From the NCBI RefSeq assembly GCF_019264375.1, contig NZ_JAHVAI010000009.1, positions 1-64,000 of the forward strand: a stretch of DNA of 64,000 nt, given 5' to 3'. A program made the position numbers and the translations under genes. The notes under the pieces are model-generated. The model saw only the letters and a program-made list of their open reading frames with translations, was not told the origin of the DNA and did not search any database. Shown piece after piece: positions 17,574 to 29,593 of the stretch; the first letter of the stretch is position 1; the number at the start of each line of letters is the position of its first letter. This stretch comes from Sedimentimonas flavescens (GTDB taxonomy: Bacteria; Pseudomonadota; Alphaproteobacteria; Rhodobacterales; Rhodobacteraceae).

Positions 17574-19184
17574 ATGGCAATTACCTCTGCCAACCAACTG
17601 GAACTTCTGCAGACCGCCGAGGCCGTCGCGCGCGAGAAGATGATCGACCCGGATCTGGTGATCCAGGCGATGGAGGACAGCCTCGCTCGTGCCGCCAAGT
17701 CGCGCTATGGCGCCGAGATGGACATTCGCGTCCATATAGACCGCAAGTCGGGCCGCGCGACCTTCACGCGTGTGCGCACCGTGGTCGAGGACGAGGCGCT
17801 GGAGAACTACCAGGCAGAGCTGACCGTCGCGCAGGCCAAGCAGTATCTGGCCGATCCGAAAGTCGGCGACGAGGTCATCGACGAGGTTCCCCCGGTCGAT
17901 CTGGGCCGCATTGCCGCGCAATCGGCCAAGCAGGTCATCTTGCAAAAGGTCCGTGAGGCCGAGCGTGACCGCCAGTTCGAGGAATTCCAGGACCGCAAGG
18001 GCACCATCATCAACGGCGTGGTCAAGCGCGAGGAATACGGCAATATCATCGTCGATATCGGCCGTGGCGAGGCCATCCTGCGCCGCAACGAGAAGATCGG
18101 CCGCGAATCCTATCGCCCGAACGACCGTATCCGCGCCTATGTTAAAGACGTGCGCCGCGAGACCCGTGGCCCGCAGATCTTCCTGTCGCGCACCGATCCG
18201 CAATTCATGGCGGAACTCTTCAAGATGGAAGTGCCGGAAATCTATGACGGCATCATCCAGATCAAGGCCGTTGCTCGCGATCCGGGCTCGCGCGCCAAGA
18301 TCGCCGTGCTGAGCAATGACAACTCGATCGACCCGGTCGGCGCCTGCGTCGGTATGCGCGGCTCGCGCGTGCAGGCCGTGGTGGGCGAGCTTCAGGGCGA
18401 GAAGATCGACATCATCCCGTGGAACGAAGACACCGCGACCTTCCTGGTGAACGCGCTGCAACCGGCCGAGGTCTCGAAGGTCGTCTTTGACGAGGAAGCC
18501 GGCAAGATCGAGGTCGTGGTGCCGGACGAGCAGCTCTCGCTCGCCATCGGTCGTCGCGGTCAGAACGTGCGTCTGGCTTCGCAGCTGACGGGTCTCGACA
18601 TCGACATCCTGACCGAGGCCGAGGAATCGGCGCGCCGTCAGGCCGAGTTCGCCGAGCGCACCAAGCTCTTCGTCGAGGCGCTGGACCTGGACGAATTCTT
18701 CGCGCAGCTGCTGGTGGCCGAAGGCTTCACCAACCTCGAGGAAGTGGCCTATGTCGACATCGACGAGCTGCTGGCGATCGAGGGTGTGGATGAAGGCACC
18801 GCCGAGGAGCTTCAGGCCCGCGCCCGCGACTTCATCGAAGAGCAGAACCGCAAGGCCATCGAAGCGGCCAAGGAACTGGGCGTCGAGCAGTCGCTGTTCG
18901 ATTTCGAGGGCCTGACCCCGCAGATGATCGAGGCGCTGGCCAAGGACGGCATCAAGACGCTCGAAGACTTCGCGACCTGCGCCGACTGGGAACTGGCCGG
19001 TGGCTGGACCACGGTCGATGGCCAGCGCGTGAAGGACGAAGGTCTGCTTGAGAAGTTCGACGTGTCGCTGGAAGACGCGCAGGCCTTCATCATGACCGCA
19101 CGCATCCAGCTGGGCTGGGTCGATCCGTCGGAACTGGCCACCGAGGCCGAGGAAGACGAGACCGAGGAAGAGATCGAGGAATAA
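17574..19184 (+). CDS. nusA: Transcription termination/antitermination factor NusA
   Basis: The 536-residue protein has the N-terminal RNA-polymerase-binding domain, an S1 domain (about 135-200, [22 protein letters not shown]), and two KH domains ([14 protein letters not shown] and [13 protein letters not shown]). Two helix-hairpin-helix-like acidic repeats and an acidic tail follow. It binds elongating RNA polymerase and controls pausing and termination. Position between rimP and ylxR and tight spacing support one transcript. In E. coli the operon is regulated by NusA itself, which is relevant to the leader terminator noted here. Confidence 0.97.
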   Translation: MAITSANQLELLQTAEAVAREKMIDPDLVIQAMEDSLARAAKSRYGAEMDIRVHIDRKSGRATFTRVRTVVEDEALENYQAELTVAQAKQYLADPKVGDEVIDEVPPVDLGRIAAQSAKQVILQKVREAERDRQFEEFQDRKGTIINGVVKREEYGNIIVDIGRGEAILRRNEKIGRESYRPNDRIRAYVKDVRRETRGPQIFLSRTDPQFMAELFKMEVPEIYDGIIQIKAVARDPGSRAKIAVLSNDNSIDPVGACVGMRGSRVQAVVGELQGEKIDIIPWNEDTATFLVNALQPAEVSKVVFDEEAGKIEVVVPDEQLSLAIGRRGQNVRLASQLTGLDIDILTEAEESARRQAEFAERTKLFVEALDLDEFFAQLLVAEGFTNLEEVAYVDIDELLAIEGVDEGTAEELQARARDFIEEQNRKAIEAAKELGVEQSLFDFEGLTPQMIEALAKDGIKTLEDFATCADWELAGGWTTVDGQRVKDEGLLEKFDVSLEDAQAFIMTARIQLGWVDPSELATEAEEDETEEEIEE

Positions 19185-19185
19185 G

Positions 19186-19815
19186 ATGAGCCGAGGGGGC
19201 CGGGAAAAAACATCGGACGTGCCGGAGCGGCGCTGCATCGTCACGGGTGACGTGCAGCCCAAGGCCGGGCTGGTGCGTTTCGTGCTCGGCCCCGATGGCG
19301 TGATCTATCCCGACCTGGCGGAGAAGCTGCCGGGTCGGGGCATCTGGGTAACCGCAGAGCGTGAGGCCATCGACAAGGCCGCAGCCAAGGGGCTTTTTGC
19401 CCGCGCGGCCAAGGCGCCTGCGAAAGTACCCGAGAACCTCGCCGATATGGTCGAGGATGGCCTTGCACATCGCGTCGTGGAGCTTATCTCTCTGGTGCGC
19501 AAATCCGGCAGGGCTGTTGTAGGATTTGAGAAGGTGAAGGGCTGGCTGGCCGAAGGACGCGCTCGTGTCCTGTTTCAGGCCTCCGACGGATCGGACCGCG
19601 GAAAGGGCAAGCTTTGGACGCCCGAAGGCGGGCGCTGGTTCGGCTGCCTCACCAGTTCGGAATTGGGTTTGGCTTTCGGCCGCGATCATGCCATACACGG
19701 CGCGCTTGCGGCTGGCGGACTCACCCGACGTGTTATAGACGAAGCGGCAAGGCTTGCGGGAATGCGCAAGCAGGACGGCGGCAAACCCGCCCTGAAGGAT
19801 ACGAAGACGGCATGA
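19186..19815 (+). CDS. YlxR-L7Ae fused RNA-binding protein
   Basis: The 209-residue protein has an N-terminal YlxR domain (about 10-75: [22 protein letters not shown]) and a C-terminal half resembling the L7Ae/YlxQ fold (about 90-190: [18 protein letters not shown], then a [14 protein letters not shown]-like segment). In Bacillus these are separate ylxR and ylxQ genes in the same place in the nusA-infB operon; here they are fused, as in many alphaproteobacteria. An RNA-linked role is inferred. It starts one base after the nusA stop and its stop overlaps the infB start (ATGA). Confidence 0.88.
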   Translation: MSRGGREKTSDVPERRCIVTGDVQPKAGLVRFVLGPDGVIYPDLAEKLPGRGIWVTAEREAIDKAAAKGLFARAAKAPAKVPENLADMVEDGLAHRVVELISLVRKSGRAVVGFEKVKGWLAEGRARVLFQASDGSDRGKGKLWTPEGGRWFGCLTSSELGLAFGRDHAIHGALAAGGLTRRVIDEAARLAGMRKQDGGKPALKDTKTA

Positions 19816-22340
19816 GCGATACGGACGGAAAGAAACCCTTGGGTCTTGGCGGCGCGCGCCCCGGTCAGGTGAAGCAGAGCTTCTCCCATGGCCGCACGAA
19901 AAGCGTGGTGGTCGAGACCAAGCGCAAGAAGGTGGTCGTGCCGAAACCGGGCGCGTCCGGTTCCAAAGCATCGGGCTCGCCGGCGCTTGGTGATCCCTCG
20001 AGACGTCCTGCGGGGATCTCGGATGCCGAGATGGAGCGCCGTCTGAAGGCGCTTCAGGCGGCGAAAGCGCGCGAGGTCGAAGAGGCCGCCGCCCGTGCCG
20101 CCGATGAAAAGGCCCGCGAGGAAGAGCGCGAGCGTCGCCGCGCCGAGATCGAGGCCAAGGAACGCGAAGAGCGCGAGCGCGAAGAAGCGCTGCGCCTGAA
20201 GCAGGAAGAAGAGGAGCGCAAGGCCCGCGAGGCCGAACTGCGCGCCCAGAAGAAGGAAGAGGTCCGCAAGGCCCCGGCCAAGGCCGAGACCCCGGCCGAT
20301 CCCGCCGCTGCCGAGGCCGCCGCCGCGCGCGCCGCGACCAAGGGCGTTTCGGCCACCGGTCCGCGCAAGACCGACCGCGACCGCGACGAGCGCAGCGCCA
20401 CCCCCGACCGCGACAACCGTGGTGGCCGTGGCAAGGGCGACGAGGGCCGCCGCGCCGGCAAGCTCTCGCTGTCGGATGTCGATGGCGAAGGCGGGCGTCA
20501 GCGTTCGCTGGCCGCGATGAAGCGCAAGCAGGAGAAGGCGCGCCAGAAGGCCATGGGCTTCGGCCAGAAGGCCGAGAAGATGGTGCGCGAAGTTCAGCTG
20601 CCCGAAACCATCGTCGTGTCCGAGCTGGCCAACCGTATGGCCGAGCGCGCCGCCGATGTCGTCAAGGCGCTGATGAAGATGGGCATGATGGTTACCGCCA
20701 ACCAGCCGATCGATGCCGATACCGCGGAACTGGTGATCGACGAGTTCGGCCACAAGGCCGTGCGCGTGTCGGATGCCGACGTGGAACAGGTGATCGACTC
20801 GGTCGAGGACAAGGCCGAAGACCTGACCTCGCGCCCGCCGATCATCACGATCATGGGTCACGTCGACCACGGCAAGACCTCGCTGCTCGACGCCATCCGC
20901 CAGACCAACGTGGTCTCGGGCGAGGCTGGCGGCATCACCCAGCACATCGGGGCCTATCAGGTCACGACCGAGTCGGGTGCCGTGCTGTCGTTCCTCGACA
21001 CCCCCGGCCACGCGGCCTTCACCTCGATGCGTGCCCGTGGCGCGCAGGTGACCGACATCGTCGTTCTGGTCGTTGCGGCCGATGACGCGGTCATGCCGCA
21101 GACCATCGAGGCGATCAACCACGCGAAAGCGGCCGGTGTGCCGATGATCGTGGCGATCAACAAATGCGACAAGCCTGCTGCGAACCCGCAGAAGGTGCGC
21201 ACCGACCTGCTGCAACACGAAGTCGTCGTCGAAGAGATGGGCGGTGAAGTGCAGACGGTCGAGGTTTCGGCCAAGACCCGCAAGGGTCTCGATACGCTGC
21301 TCGAAGCCATTGCGCTTCAGGCGGAGATCCTCGAACTCAAGGCCAACCCCAATCGCGCGGCGCAAGGCGCGGTGATCGAGGCCAAGCTCGACGTCGGCCG
21401 TGGCCCGGTTGCCACCGTTCTGGTGCAGCACGGCACGCTCAAGCGCGGCGATATCTTCGTCGTGGGCGAGCAGTGGGGCAAGGTGCGTGCGCTGATCAAC
21501 GACAAGGGCGAGCGCGTCGACGAGGCTGGCCCGTCGGTTCCGGTCGAGGTTCTCGGCCTCAACGGCACGCCCGAGGCGGGCGACGTTCTCAACGTCGTCG
21601 AGACCGAGGCGCAGGCCCGCGAGATCGCCGATTACCGGATCCAGGCCGCCAAGGACAAGCGCGCCGCCGCCGGTGCCGCGACCACGCTGGAGCAGCTGAT
21701 GGCCAAGGCCAAGGCTGATGAAAGCGTCGCCGAACTGCCGGTTCTGGTGAAAGCCGACGTGCAGGGTTCGGCCGAAGCGATCGTTCAGGCGCTCGAGAAG
21801 GTCGGCAACGAAGAGGTGCGCGTGCGCGTGCTGCATTCGGGCGTCGGCGCCATTACCGAAAGCGACATCGGCCTGGCCGAAGCTTCGGGTGCGCCGGTCA
21901 TCGGCTTCAACGTCCGTGCGAACGCCCCGGCCCGTGCCTCGGCGAACCAGAAGGGCGTCGAGATCCGCTACTACTCGATCATCTACGATCTGGTGGACGA
22001 CATCAAAGCCGCCGCTTCGGGTCTGCTCAAGAACGAAGTCCGCGAGCACTTCATCGGCTATGCCGCGATCAAGGAGGTCTTCAAGGTCTCGGGCGTCGGC
22101 AAGGTCGCAGGCTGTCTGGTCACCGAGGGTGTTGCCCGCCGTTCGGCCGGTGTGCGCCTGCTGCGCGACGACGTTGTGGTGCACGAGGGCACGCTCAAGA
22201 CCCTCAAGCGCTTCAAGGACGAGGTCAAGGAAGTCACCTCCGGTCAGGAATGCGGCATGGCCTTCGAGAATTACGACGACATCCGCGCTGGCGATGTCAT
22301 CGAGATCTTCGAGCGCGAAGAAGTCGAACGCAGCCTCTGA
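19812..22340 (+). CDS. infB: Translation initiation factor IF-2
   Basis: IF-2 is the GTPase that places initiator tRNA on the 30S subunit. The 842-residue protein has a long low-complexity N-terminus with a highly charged Glu/Arg coiled coil (about 75-155). The G domain follows: GHVDHGKT from about residue 349, DTPGH, NKCDKP near 451. Two beta-barrel domains and the C-terminal tRNA-binding domain complete it. ATG 19812 gives [12 protein letters not shown], typical for Rhodobacterales; upstream in-frame sequence belongs to ylxR. It ends the operon at an intrinsic terminator. Confidence 0.98.
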   Translation: MSDTDGKKPLGLGGARPGQVKQSFSHGRTKSVVVETKRKKVVVPKPGASGSKASGSPALGDPSRRPAGISDAEMERRLKALQAAKAREVEEAAARAADEKAREEERERRRAEIEAKEREEREREEALRLKQEEEERKAREAELRAQKKEEVRKAPAKAETPADPAAAEAAAARAATKGVSATGPRKTDRDRDERSATPDRDNRGGRGKGDEGRRAGKLSLSDVDGEGGRQRSLAAMKRKQEKARQKAMGFGQKAEKMVREVQLPETIVVSELANRMAERAADVVKALMKMGMMVTANQPIDADTAELVIDEFGHKAVRVSDADVEQVIDSVEDKAEDLTSRPPIITIMGHVDHGKTSLLDAIRQTNVVSGEAGGITQHIGAYQVTTESGAVLSFLDTPGHAAFTSMRARGAQVTDIVVLVVAADDAVMPQTIEAINHAKAAGVPMIVAINKCDKPAANPQKVRTDLLQHEVVVEEMGGEVQTVEVSAKTRKGLDTLLEAIALQAEILELKANPNRAAQGAVIEAKLDVGRGPVATVLVQHGTLKRGDIFVVGEQWGKVRALINDKGERVDEAGPSVPVEVLGLNGTPEAGDVLNVVETEAQAREIADYRIQAAKDKRAAAGAATTLEQLMAKAKADESVAELPVLVKADVQGSAEAIVQALEKVGNEEVRVRVLHSGVGAITESDIGLAEASGAPVIGFNVRANAPARASANQKGVEIRYYSIIYDLVDDIKAAASGLLKNEVREHFIGYAAIKEVFKVSGVGKVAGCLVTEGVARRSAGVRLLRDDVVVHEGTLKTLKRFKDEVKEVTSGQECGMAFENYDDIRAGDVIEIFEREEVERSL

Positions 22341-22362
22341 GGCAGTTGAATTTCGGAAACGA

Positions 22363-22390
22363 AAAAGGGGGGCTTTGCGGCCCCCCTTTT
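22363..22390 (+). terminator. Intrinsic terminator of the rimP-infB operon
   Basis: AAAAGGGGGG (22363-22372) pairs perfectly with CCCCCCTTTT (22381-22390) around an eight-base loop, 22 bases after the infB stop. The T-run makes it a strong terminator for infB. Confidence 0.85.
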
Positions 22391-22409
22391 GCATTTCGGT
22401 TGTTTCTTG

Positions 22410-22541
22410 TCAGGATCTCGTCACGGCCCGACCCGCGTAAAGGCGACCGTCCACGCGGACGACGATCCTTTCGCTGTCGAGTTGCGCCACGAAGGTGCCC
22501 TGCACCGAGACACAGCTTCCCACCACGATGGTGCGCAGCAT
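22410..22541 (-). CDS. Small 43-residue protein of unknown function
   Basis: A 44-codon reading frame starts at ATG 22541 with a near-perfect ribosome site, GGGAGGAG, five bases upstream. It ends in TGA just before the infB terminator. The product begins MLRTIVVGSCVSVQGTF and ends VDGRLYAGRAVTRS. It is a compact beta-rich sequence with a single Cys10 and no membrane segment. Its alternating hydrophobic pattern (RIVVRVDGRLYAG) looks like a small beta-barrel strand pair. I know of no assigned function. It is opposite to infB and downstream of mutT on the same strand, with an 88-base gap. The strong ribosome site and protein-like composition are the support; homologue conservation was not tested. 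Confidence 0.6.
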   Translation of the reverse strand: MLRTIVVGSCVSVQGTFVAQLDSERIVVRVDGRLYAGRAVTRS

Positions 22542-22629
22542 CAGTTCTCCTCCCAAATCCCCTCTGCTGGCTCGATAATCTCACAGCTCGCGCAAAGCGC
22601 AAAGCGAAACTATCGGGCGCGGCGCTGGC

Positions 22630-23076
22630 TTAAAGCCAGTCGCGCAGGATCGGGATCAGGGGCTCGTCCGCCGGGGGCATCGGGTAGCTGTGCAACTCGC
22701 GCGCACGCACCCAGGCCAGTTTCTGCCCCTCGCGCGGGGTGACGATGCCTTCCCATCGGCGGCACGCGAACAGCGGCATCAGCAGGTGGAAATCGTCATA
22801 GGCGTGGCTGGCGAAGGTCAGCGGCGCAAGGCAGCTGTGCCAGGTCTCGATGCCCAACTCCTCGTGCAGCTCGCGGATCAGCGCGGTCTCGGGGCTTTCG
22901 CCCTGTTCGACCTTGCCGCCCGGAAACTCCCACAGCCCGGCCAGCGATTTGCCCTCGGGGCGCTGCGCCAGAAGGATACGCCCGTCCGGGTCGATCAGCG
23001 CCACCGCAGAGACAAGGATCACGCGTGCGGGCGGAGGGGGCGGAGGCGCCCCCTCGGGTCCACAGCCACCGCTCAC
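22630..23076 (-). CDS. mutT: 8-oxo-dGTP diphosphatase (MutT-type NUDIX)
   Basis: The 148-residue protein has a full NUDIX box (residues 53-75: GGKVEQGESPETALIRELHEELG) and the MutT-like context AQRPEGKSLAGLWEFPGG. It should remove oxidised dGTP from the nucleotide pool. The start is a GTG (23074-23076) overlapping the argJ stop as GTGA, so translation is probably coupled to argJ. A proline run (about residues 11-16) precedes the first strand; it is unusual and may mean that the true start is slightly downstream. Confidence 0.88.
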   Translation of the reverse strand: MSGGCGPEGAPPPPPPARVILVSAVALIDPDGRILLAQRPEGKSLAGLWEFPGGKVEQGESPETALIRELHEELGIETWHSCLAPLTFASHAYDDFHLLMPLFACRRWEGIVTPREGQKLAWVRARELHSYPMPPADEPLIPILRDWL

Positions 23077-24473
23077 GAGCGATAGTCCGCGTTGATGTCG
23101 ATGTAGCGATGGGTCAGATCGCAGGTCCAGACCGACTTCTTCGCCTTGCCAAGGCCCAGATCGACGCCGATCACCAGTTCCTGGCCCTTCATATAGGCGC
23201 TCGCGGCTTCTTCCGAGTAATCGGGCACGCGCCAGCCGTTCTCGGCAAGGACCATATCGCCAAAGCTGATGCGCAGCTTGTCGCGGTCGGCCTTGGCGCC
23301 GGACTTGCCGACAGCTGCGACCACACGGCCCCAGTTCGCGTCCTGCCCGGCGATCGCGGTCTTGACCAGCGGCGAGTTCGCCACCGCCATCGCGACCTTA
23401 TGCGCATCCTCGGCGGTCTCGGCGCCGCTCACGCGGACCTCGACGAACTTGGTCGCGCCTTCGCCGTCCTTCACCACCTGATGCGCCAGATCCATCATCA
23501 CGCCACGCAGCGCGGCCTCGAAATCACGCGCGGCTTTGGAGCGCAGATCGGTGATCTCGGCAGCGGTGGAGCGGCCCGTGGCCGCAAGGATCAGCGCGTC
23601 CGAGGTCGATGTGTCGCTATCCACCGTGATCGCGTTGAACGTGTCATCGGTATTGCGCGAGAGCATCTTTTGCAGGTTCTTGGTCGAGATCTTCGCATCG
23701 GTGAAGATATAGACCAGCATCGTCGCCATGTTGGGCGCGATCATCCCCGAACCCTTGGCGATGCCGGCGATCTTGATCGTGCCGCCCTCGCCCTCGATCT
23801 CGGCGGCCGAGCCCTTGGGGAAAGTGTCGGTCGTCATGATCGCGCGGGCCGCGGCCTCCATCCCTTTGGGGTCGAGGGTTGCCACCAGATCGCCCACCTT
23901 GGCGGTGATGCGGTCATAGGGCAGGGGCTCGCCGATCACGCCGGTCGAGGAGGAGAAAACGCGCGAGGCGGGCACACCGGTCGCCTGCGCGACGGCGGCG
24001 GTCACCGCATCCACGGCTTCCTGACCGAGCGCGCCGGTGAAGGCATTGGCATTGCCCGAGTTCACGATGATCGCGGCGCCCGCATCGGCGGCCACCTTCA
24101 GCTTGAGCTTCTCCTGGCAATCCAGAACACAGGCCGCGCGGGTCGAGGAGGTGGTGAACACCCCCGCGATCGCGGCACCCGGCGCCACGCGCGCCAGCAT
24201 CACGTCGGTGCGGCCCGCGTAGCGCACGCCTGCGCCGATGGCGGCGAACTCGACGCCGTCGATCACCGGCAGCGCGGGGAACGCCGCAGGCGCCAGCGGC
24301 GAGACCGGGCTGGCCTTCTTGACCTTCGCCTCGACGACGGCCTTGGCCTCGGCAAGCTCCTTGCCGACCTCGGCCACGACCTCGCCCGCCGTGCCCTCAA
24401 GCTTGACACGCAGGTCTTTCACCTTGGCCTTGAGCTTGTCGATCTTGGCCTTGAGTTCGCTTTTCTTCGCCAT
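23073..24473 (-). CDS. argJ: Bifunctional ornithine acetyltransferase/N-acetylglutamate synthase with N-terminal coiled-coil extension
   Basis: ArgJ transfers acetyl between N-acetylornithine and glutamate and, in bifunctional forms, makes N-acetylglutamate. It self-cleaves before a Thr nucleophile; here that is Thr at about residue 251 in the motif PNMATML. The catalytic body is complete from SPVSPLAP near residue 56 to the end. Residues 1-55 are odd: Lys/Glu/Ala-rich with heptad-like spacing, predicting a coiled coil not found in standard ArgJ of about 405 residues. The second ATG (24473) is chosen over 24476 for better spacing to GGGAGG. It lies between the PPIase gene and mutT on one transcript. 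Confidence 0.93.
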   Translation of the reverse strand: MAKKSELKAKIDKLKAKVKDLRVKLEGTAGEVVAEVGKELAEAKAVVEAKVKKASPVSPLAPAAFPALPVIDGVEFAAIGAGVRYAGRTDVMLARVAPGAAIAGVFTTSSTRAACVLDCQEKLKLKVAADAGAAIIVNSGNANAFTGALGQEAVDAVTAAVAQATGVPASRVFSSSTGVIGEPLPYDRITAKVGDLVATLDPKGMEAAARAIMTTDTFPKGSAAEIEGEGGTIKIAGIAKGSGMIAPNMATMLVYIFTDAKISTKNLQKMLSRNTDDTFNAITVDSDTSTSDALILAATGRSTAAEITDLRSKAARDFEAALRGVMMDLAHQVVKDGEGATKFVEVRVSGAETAEDAHKVAMAVANSPLVKTAIAGQDANWGRVVAAVGKSGAKADRDKLRISFGDMVLAENGWRVPDYSEEAASAYMKGQELVIGVDLGLGKAKKSVWTCDLTHRYIDINADYRS

Positions 24474-24492
24474 CATGCCCTCCCGAGCCGGA

Positions 24493-25338
24493 TCATTCGC
24501 CGAGGATCGCCGCGTCCTTCAGGAGCGCGGGGTCCACACCCTCGGTCATTTTCTCGACCTTCGCTTTTTCAACGGTTTCCGTCACGCGTTTTTCCACGGC
24601 GGCCTGGCGCAGATCGCCTTCCAGCTCGGCGCGGACCTCTTCCATCGTGGGGGCTTCGGCCAGACGGGTTTCCATCAGCTTGACGACATGCCAGCCGAAC
24701 TCGGTCTGCACCGGGCCTTTGACCTCACCATCCTTCATCTCGGCCAGCGCGTCCGAGAAGGGCTTGACCATCGCCTCAAGCCCGAACCAGCCCAGATCGC
24801 CACCGTTGGGCGCCGCACCGTCGGTCGAGTATTGCTTGGCCGCCTCGCCGAAATCGAGCCCGTCCTCGATCTCTTTCTTGATCCGGGCGGCGTCCTCCTC
24901 GGTTTCCACGATGATATGCGCGGCGTTGTATTCGCGCGTGGGTTCCGCATTGGCGTATTTCGCCTCATAAGCCGCCTTGAGCGCGTCGTCCGTCACGGCG
25001 CCGCCCGCAGTGCGTTCCAAAACCGAATTGGCCAGATAGGCGCGGCGATCGACCTCAAGCGCGATCTCGTCGCGGTGCGTCATCATGTCCTGCCCGATTT
25101 CGGCCAGAGCGGTCTGCTGGATCAACTGCTCAAGGATGCCTTCGAACAGAACGTCATCGGGAAGCTGCTGATACTGCGGCGGCAGGCTTTCGCGCACGCT
25201 GGCCATGTGACCCAAGGTGATCTGGGTGCCGTTGACCGTGGCCACGACGGTGTCGGCCTTGACCTCTTCGGCCTGAACGGCGCCACCCATGGCCAAAATC
25301 ACGGCAACAGACCCAAGATATTTCGCGAGTTTCGGCAT
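24493..25338 (-). CDS. Periplasmic parvulin-type peptidyl-prolyl isomerase
   Basis: The 281-residue protein has a signal peptide (residues 1-22, ending AVQA) and a SurA/PrsA-like N-terminal helical region. Its parvulin domain (about 135-225) is marked by AAHIIVETEEDA, FGEAAKQYSTD, GGDLGWFG and TEFGWHVVKL. It should help fold exported proteins. ATG 25338 was chosen over an earlier in-frame ATG at 25383 because it gives a proper signal peptide and has GGAG upstream. No lipobox is present, so unlike Bacillus PrsA it is probably soluble in the periplasm. It is divergent from secA, a functionally sensible pairing. Confidence 0.9.
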   Translation of the reverse strand: MPKLAKYLGSVAVILAMGGAVQAEEVKADTVVATVNGTQITLGHMASVRESLPPQYQQLPDDVLFEGILEQLIQQTALAEIGQDMMTHRDEIALEVDRRAYLANSVLERTAGGAVTDDALKAAYEAKYANAEPTREYNAAHIIVETEEDAARIKKEIEDGLDFGEAAKQYSTDGAAPNGGDLGWFGLEAMVKPFSDALAEMKDGEVKGPVQTEFGWHVVKLMETRLAEAPTMEEVRAELEGDLRQAAVEKRVTETVEKAKVEKMTEGVDPALLKDAAILGE

Positions 25339-25376
25339 CAAGGCCACTCCTGCAAGGGCCGCGGCACCCCGCGGCG

Positions 25377-25404
25377 TTGACACTCTGACGGCAGCCCCTT
25401 ACAT
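25377..25404 (+). promoter_or_regulatory. Candidate secA promoter
   Basis: A consensus -35 box TTGACA (25377-25382) is followed after 16 bases by TTACAT (25399-25404). Transcription from about 25411 would give a leader of about 113 bases before secA, long enough for regulation, though no SecM-like frame is obvious in it. Confidence 0.5.
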
Positions 25405-25523
25405 CGCCTAAGGTCCTGTGAAGGCAGCTTCGCCCCATTTTCGTTAGCCGTTCTAGGCGGCAAGCAGGGGCGCGACAAGGTCGCTTGTCACACGATTTGG
25501 TCAGATGAACCCGCGGAGAGAAC

Positions 25524-28193
<2,670 letters not shown>

Positions 28194-28214
28194 CGAAAAT
28201 ATGGCAAAGCTAAG

Positions 28215-28245
28215 GCGCTCGCCCCGTTCGGTGCGGGCGCTTTTC
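28215..28245 (+). terminator. Probable intrinsic terminator of secA
   Basis: GCGCTCGC and GCGGGCGC form an 8-bp stem with one G-U pair around a ten-base loop, followed by TTTTCC, about 22 bases after the secA stop. Confidence 0.6.
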
Positions 28246-28391
28246 CATATATAGTTAACGGAACCCTGGCGGACCCTATATCTAGGGAGAATAGGGTTAA
28301 TATTTGGTCACTATTGCCCCGCAATCGTCACGGCTTTGCCCGTTTTCAATCCTAGGGTGATTGAAGGGCCACGATTCGGCTGGGGAAAGCC

Positions 28392-28751
28392 ATGCAGAAG
28401 CACAAGAACAAGCTGCACAATGCGCGCATTCTGATCGCGACCTTCATGCTGGCCGCCGCGACCGGCAACGTGATGGAAGATGCCGATACCGCGCAGCAGC
28501 GCCCGCATCTGCACAATGGTCAGCTTGTCTATGCCACCGAAATCCCGCAGGCACAGGCCGTTATCGCCCGCCCGCGCCTTGCCCTGACCGGCCAGACCAT
28601 TGGCGGCGTCGCATCGCTGCCAGAGCTTGCGACCCGCGCGCTGACCGATGATATCAGTCTTGTCGCGCTCGAAGCCCCCGGCGAGCCGAAAGCCCCGCAG
28701 TTTGGCGGCTTTGGCGGCCCTGTGTCGATCCCCGCTCCGCTGAGCAACTGA
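28392..28751 (+). CDS. Small exported protein of unknown function
   Basis: I do not recognise this 119-residue protein. It begins with a Lys/His-rich segment followed by a hydrophobic stretch (ILIATFMLAAATG, about 13-25) that looks like a signal peptide. The rest is polar with a Pro/Gly/Phe-rich end (FGGFGGPVSIPAP). It has GGGGAAAG before the ATG, so translation is plausible. It converges on radC seven bases away. The upstream 200 bases include two short inverted repeats, CCCTAT/ATAGGG (28274-28296) and AACCCT/AGGGTT, of unknown meaning. Confidence 0.6.
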   Translation: MQKHKNKLHNARILIATFMLAAATGNVMEDADTAQQRPHLHNGQLVYATEIPQAQAVIARPRLALTGQTIGGVASLPELATRALTDDISLVALEAPGEPKAPQFGGFGGPVSIPAPLSN

Positions 28752-28758
28752 TCGCCCC

Positions 28759-29523
28759 CTAAAGATACCCTGACGACCGGAAGCTTAGCTCCGTGTCCTT
28801 GCCGATGATCAGGTGATCGTGCAGCACGATGCCCAATGCATCGGCGGCCATCCTGATGCGGTCCGTCATGGCAATATCGGCCTCGGAGGGCGTCGGATCA
28901 CCCGAGGGGTGGTTATGCACCAGGATCAGCGCCGAGGCGTTCACTTCCAGCGCGCGCTTGACCACTTCGCGCGGGTAGACCGGCACATGGTCGACCGTGC
29001 CGCGCGCCTGCTCCTCATCCGCGATCAGGATGTTCTTGCGGTCGAGGTAAAGGACGCGAAACTGCTCGACCTCGCGATGCGCCATGGCGGTGTGGCAGTA
29101 ATCCAGCAGCGCCTTCCACGATGACAGCACCGGCCGGTGGATGACCTTCGAACGCGCCAGCCGCTGCGCCGCCGCTTCGACGATCCTGAGCTCCTGCACC
29201 ACCGCATCGCCCACCCCGGTCACCTCGCGCAGTCGCGCCTCGGGTGCCGAGAGCACGCGGCCGAAATCGCCGAAAGTGTCGATCAGCCGCCGCGCGAGCG
29301 GCTTTACGTCCTGTCGTGGGATGGCGCGGAACAGGATCAATTCCAGCAGTTCGTAATCGGGGAGGGCGGCGGCGCCACCCTCCATGAAGCGCGCCCGCAG
29401 CCGCTTGCGATGATCCCCGATGTAAGAGGGCAGCCGGCCATCGGGGAGCGCAACCGGCGCGGCCTCGTCGGGGTCACCGAAGAGCGGCAGGGGCATTTCG
29501 TGAAAGGCTGAGGGTGGCTTCAT
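28759..29523 (-). CDS. radC: RadC/YicR-family JAMM-domain protein
   Basis: The 254-residue protein has a helix-hairpin-helix region (about 75-120: [15 protein letters not shown]) and a C-terminal JAMM/MPN+ domain with the metal ligands His203, His205 and Asp216 ([14 protein letters not shown]). Despite its name, a DNA-repair role was withdrawn in E. coli; its substrate is unknown. It is downstream of dnaJ, separated by a UUCG terminator, and its own ribosome site is weak. The full-length start at 29523 is retained; ATG 29496 is an alternative. Confidence 0.9.
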   Translation of the reverse strand: MKPPSAFHEMPLPLFGDPDEAAPVALPDGRLPSYIGDHRKRLRARFMEGGAAALPDYELLELILFRAIPRQDVKPLARRLIDTFGDFGRVLSAPEARLREVTGVGDAVVQELRIVEAAAQRLARSKVIHRPVLSSWKALLDYCHTAMAHREVEQFRVLYLDRKNILIADEEQARGTVDHVPVYPREVVKRALEVNASALILVHNHPSGDPTPSEADIAMTDRIRMAADALGIVLHDHLIIGKDTELSFRSSGYL

Positions 29524-29564
29524 GCGGCGATTTTGCCGCAGGCTTGGTGAAGAAAGCGTTAAGA

Positions 29565-29591
29565 AAATGGAAAGGGCGCCCGAAGGCGCCC
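29565..29591 (-). terminator. UUCG-tetraloop terminator of dnaJ
   Basis: On the minus strand GGGCGCC-TTCG-GGCGCCC (29591-29574) is followed by TTTCCATTTT, three bases past the dnaJ stop. Stem, stable loop and T-rich tail fit an intrinsic terminator separating dnaJ from radC. Confidence 0.8.
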
Positions 29592-29593
29592 GT

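Noticed and set aside
24476-24478. First of two adjacent ATG codons of argJ
   Set aside because: The second ATG is better spaced from GGGAGG; the difference is a single residue.
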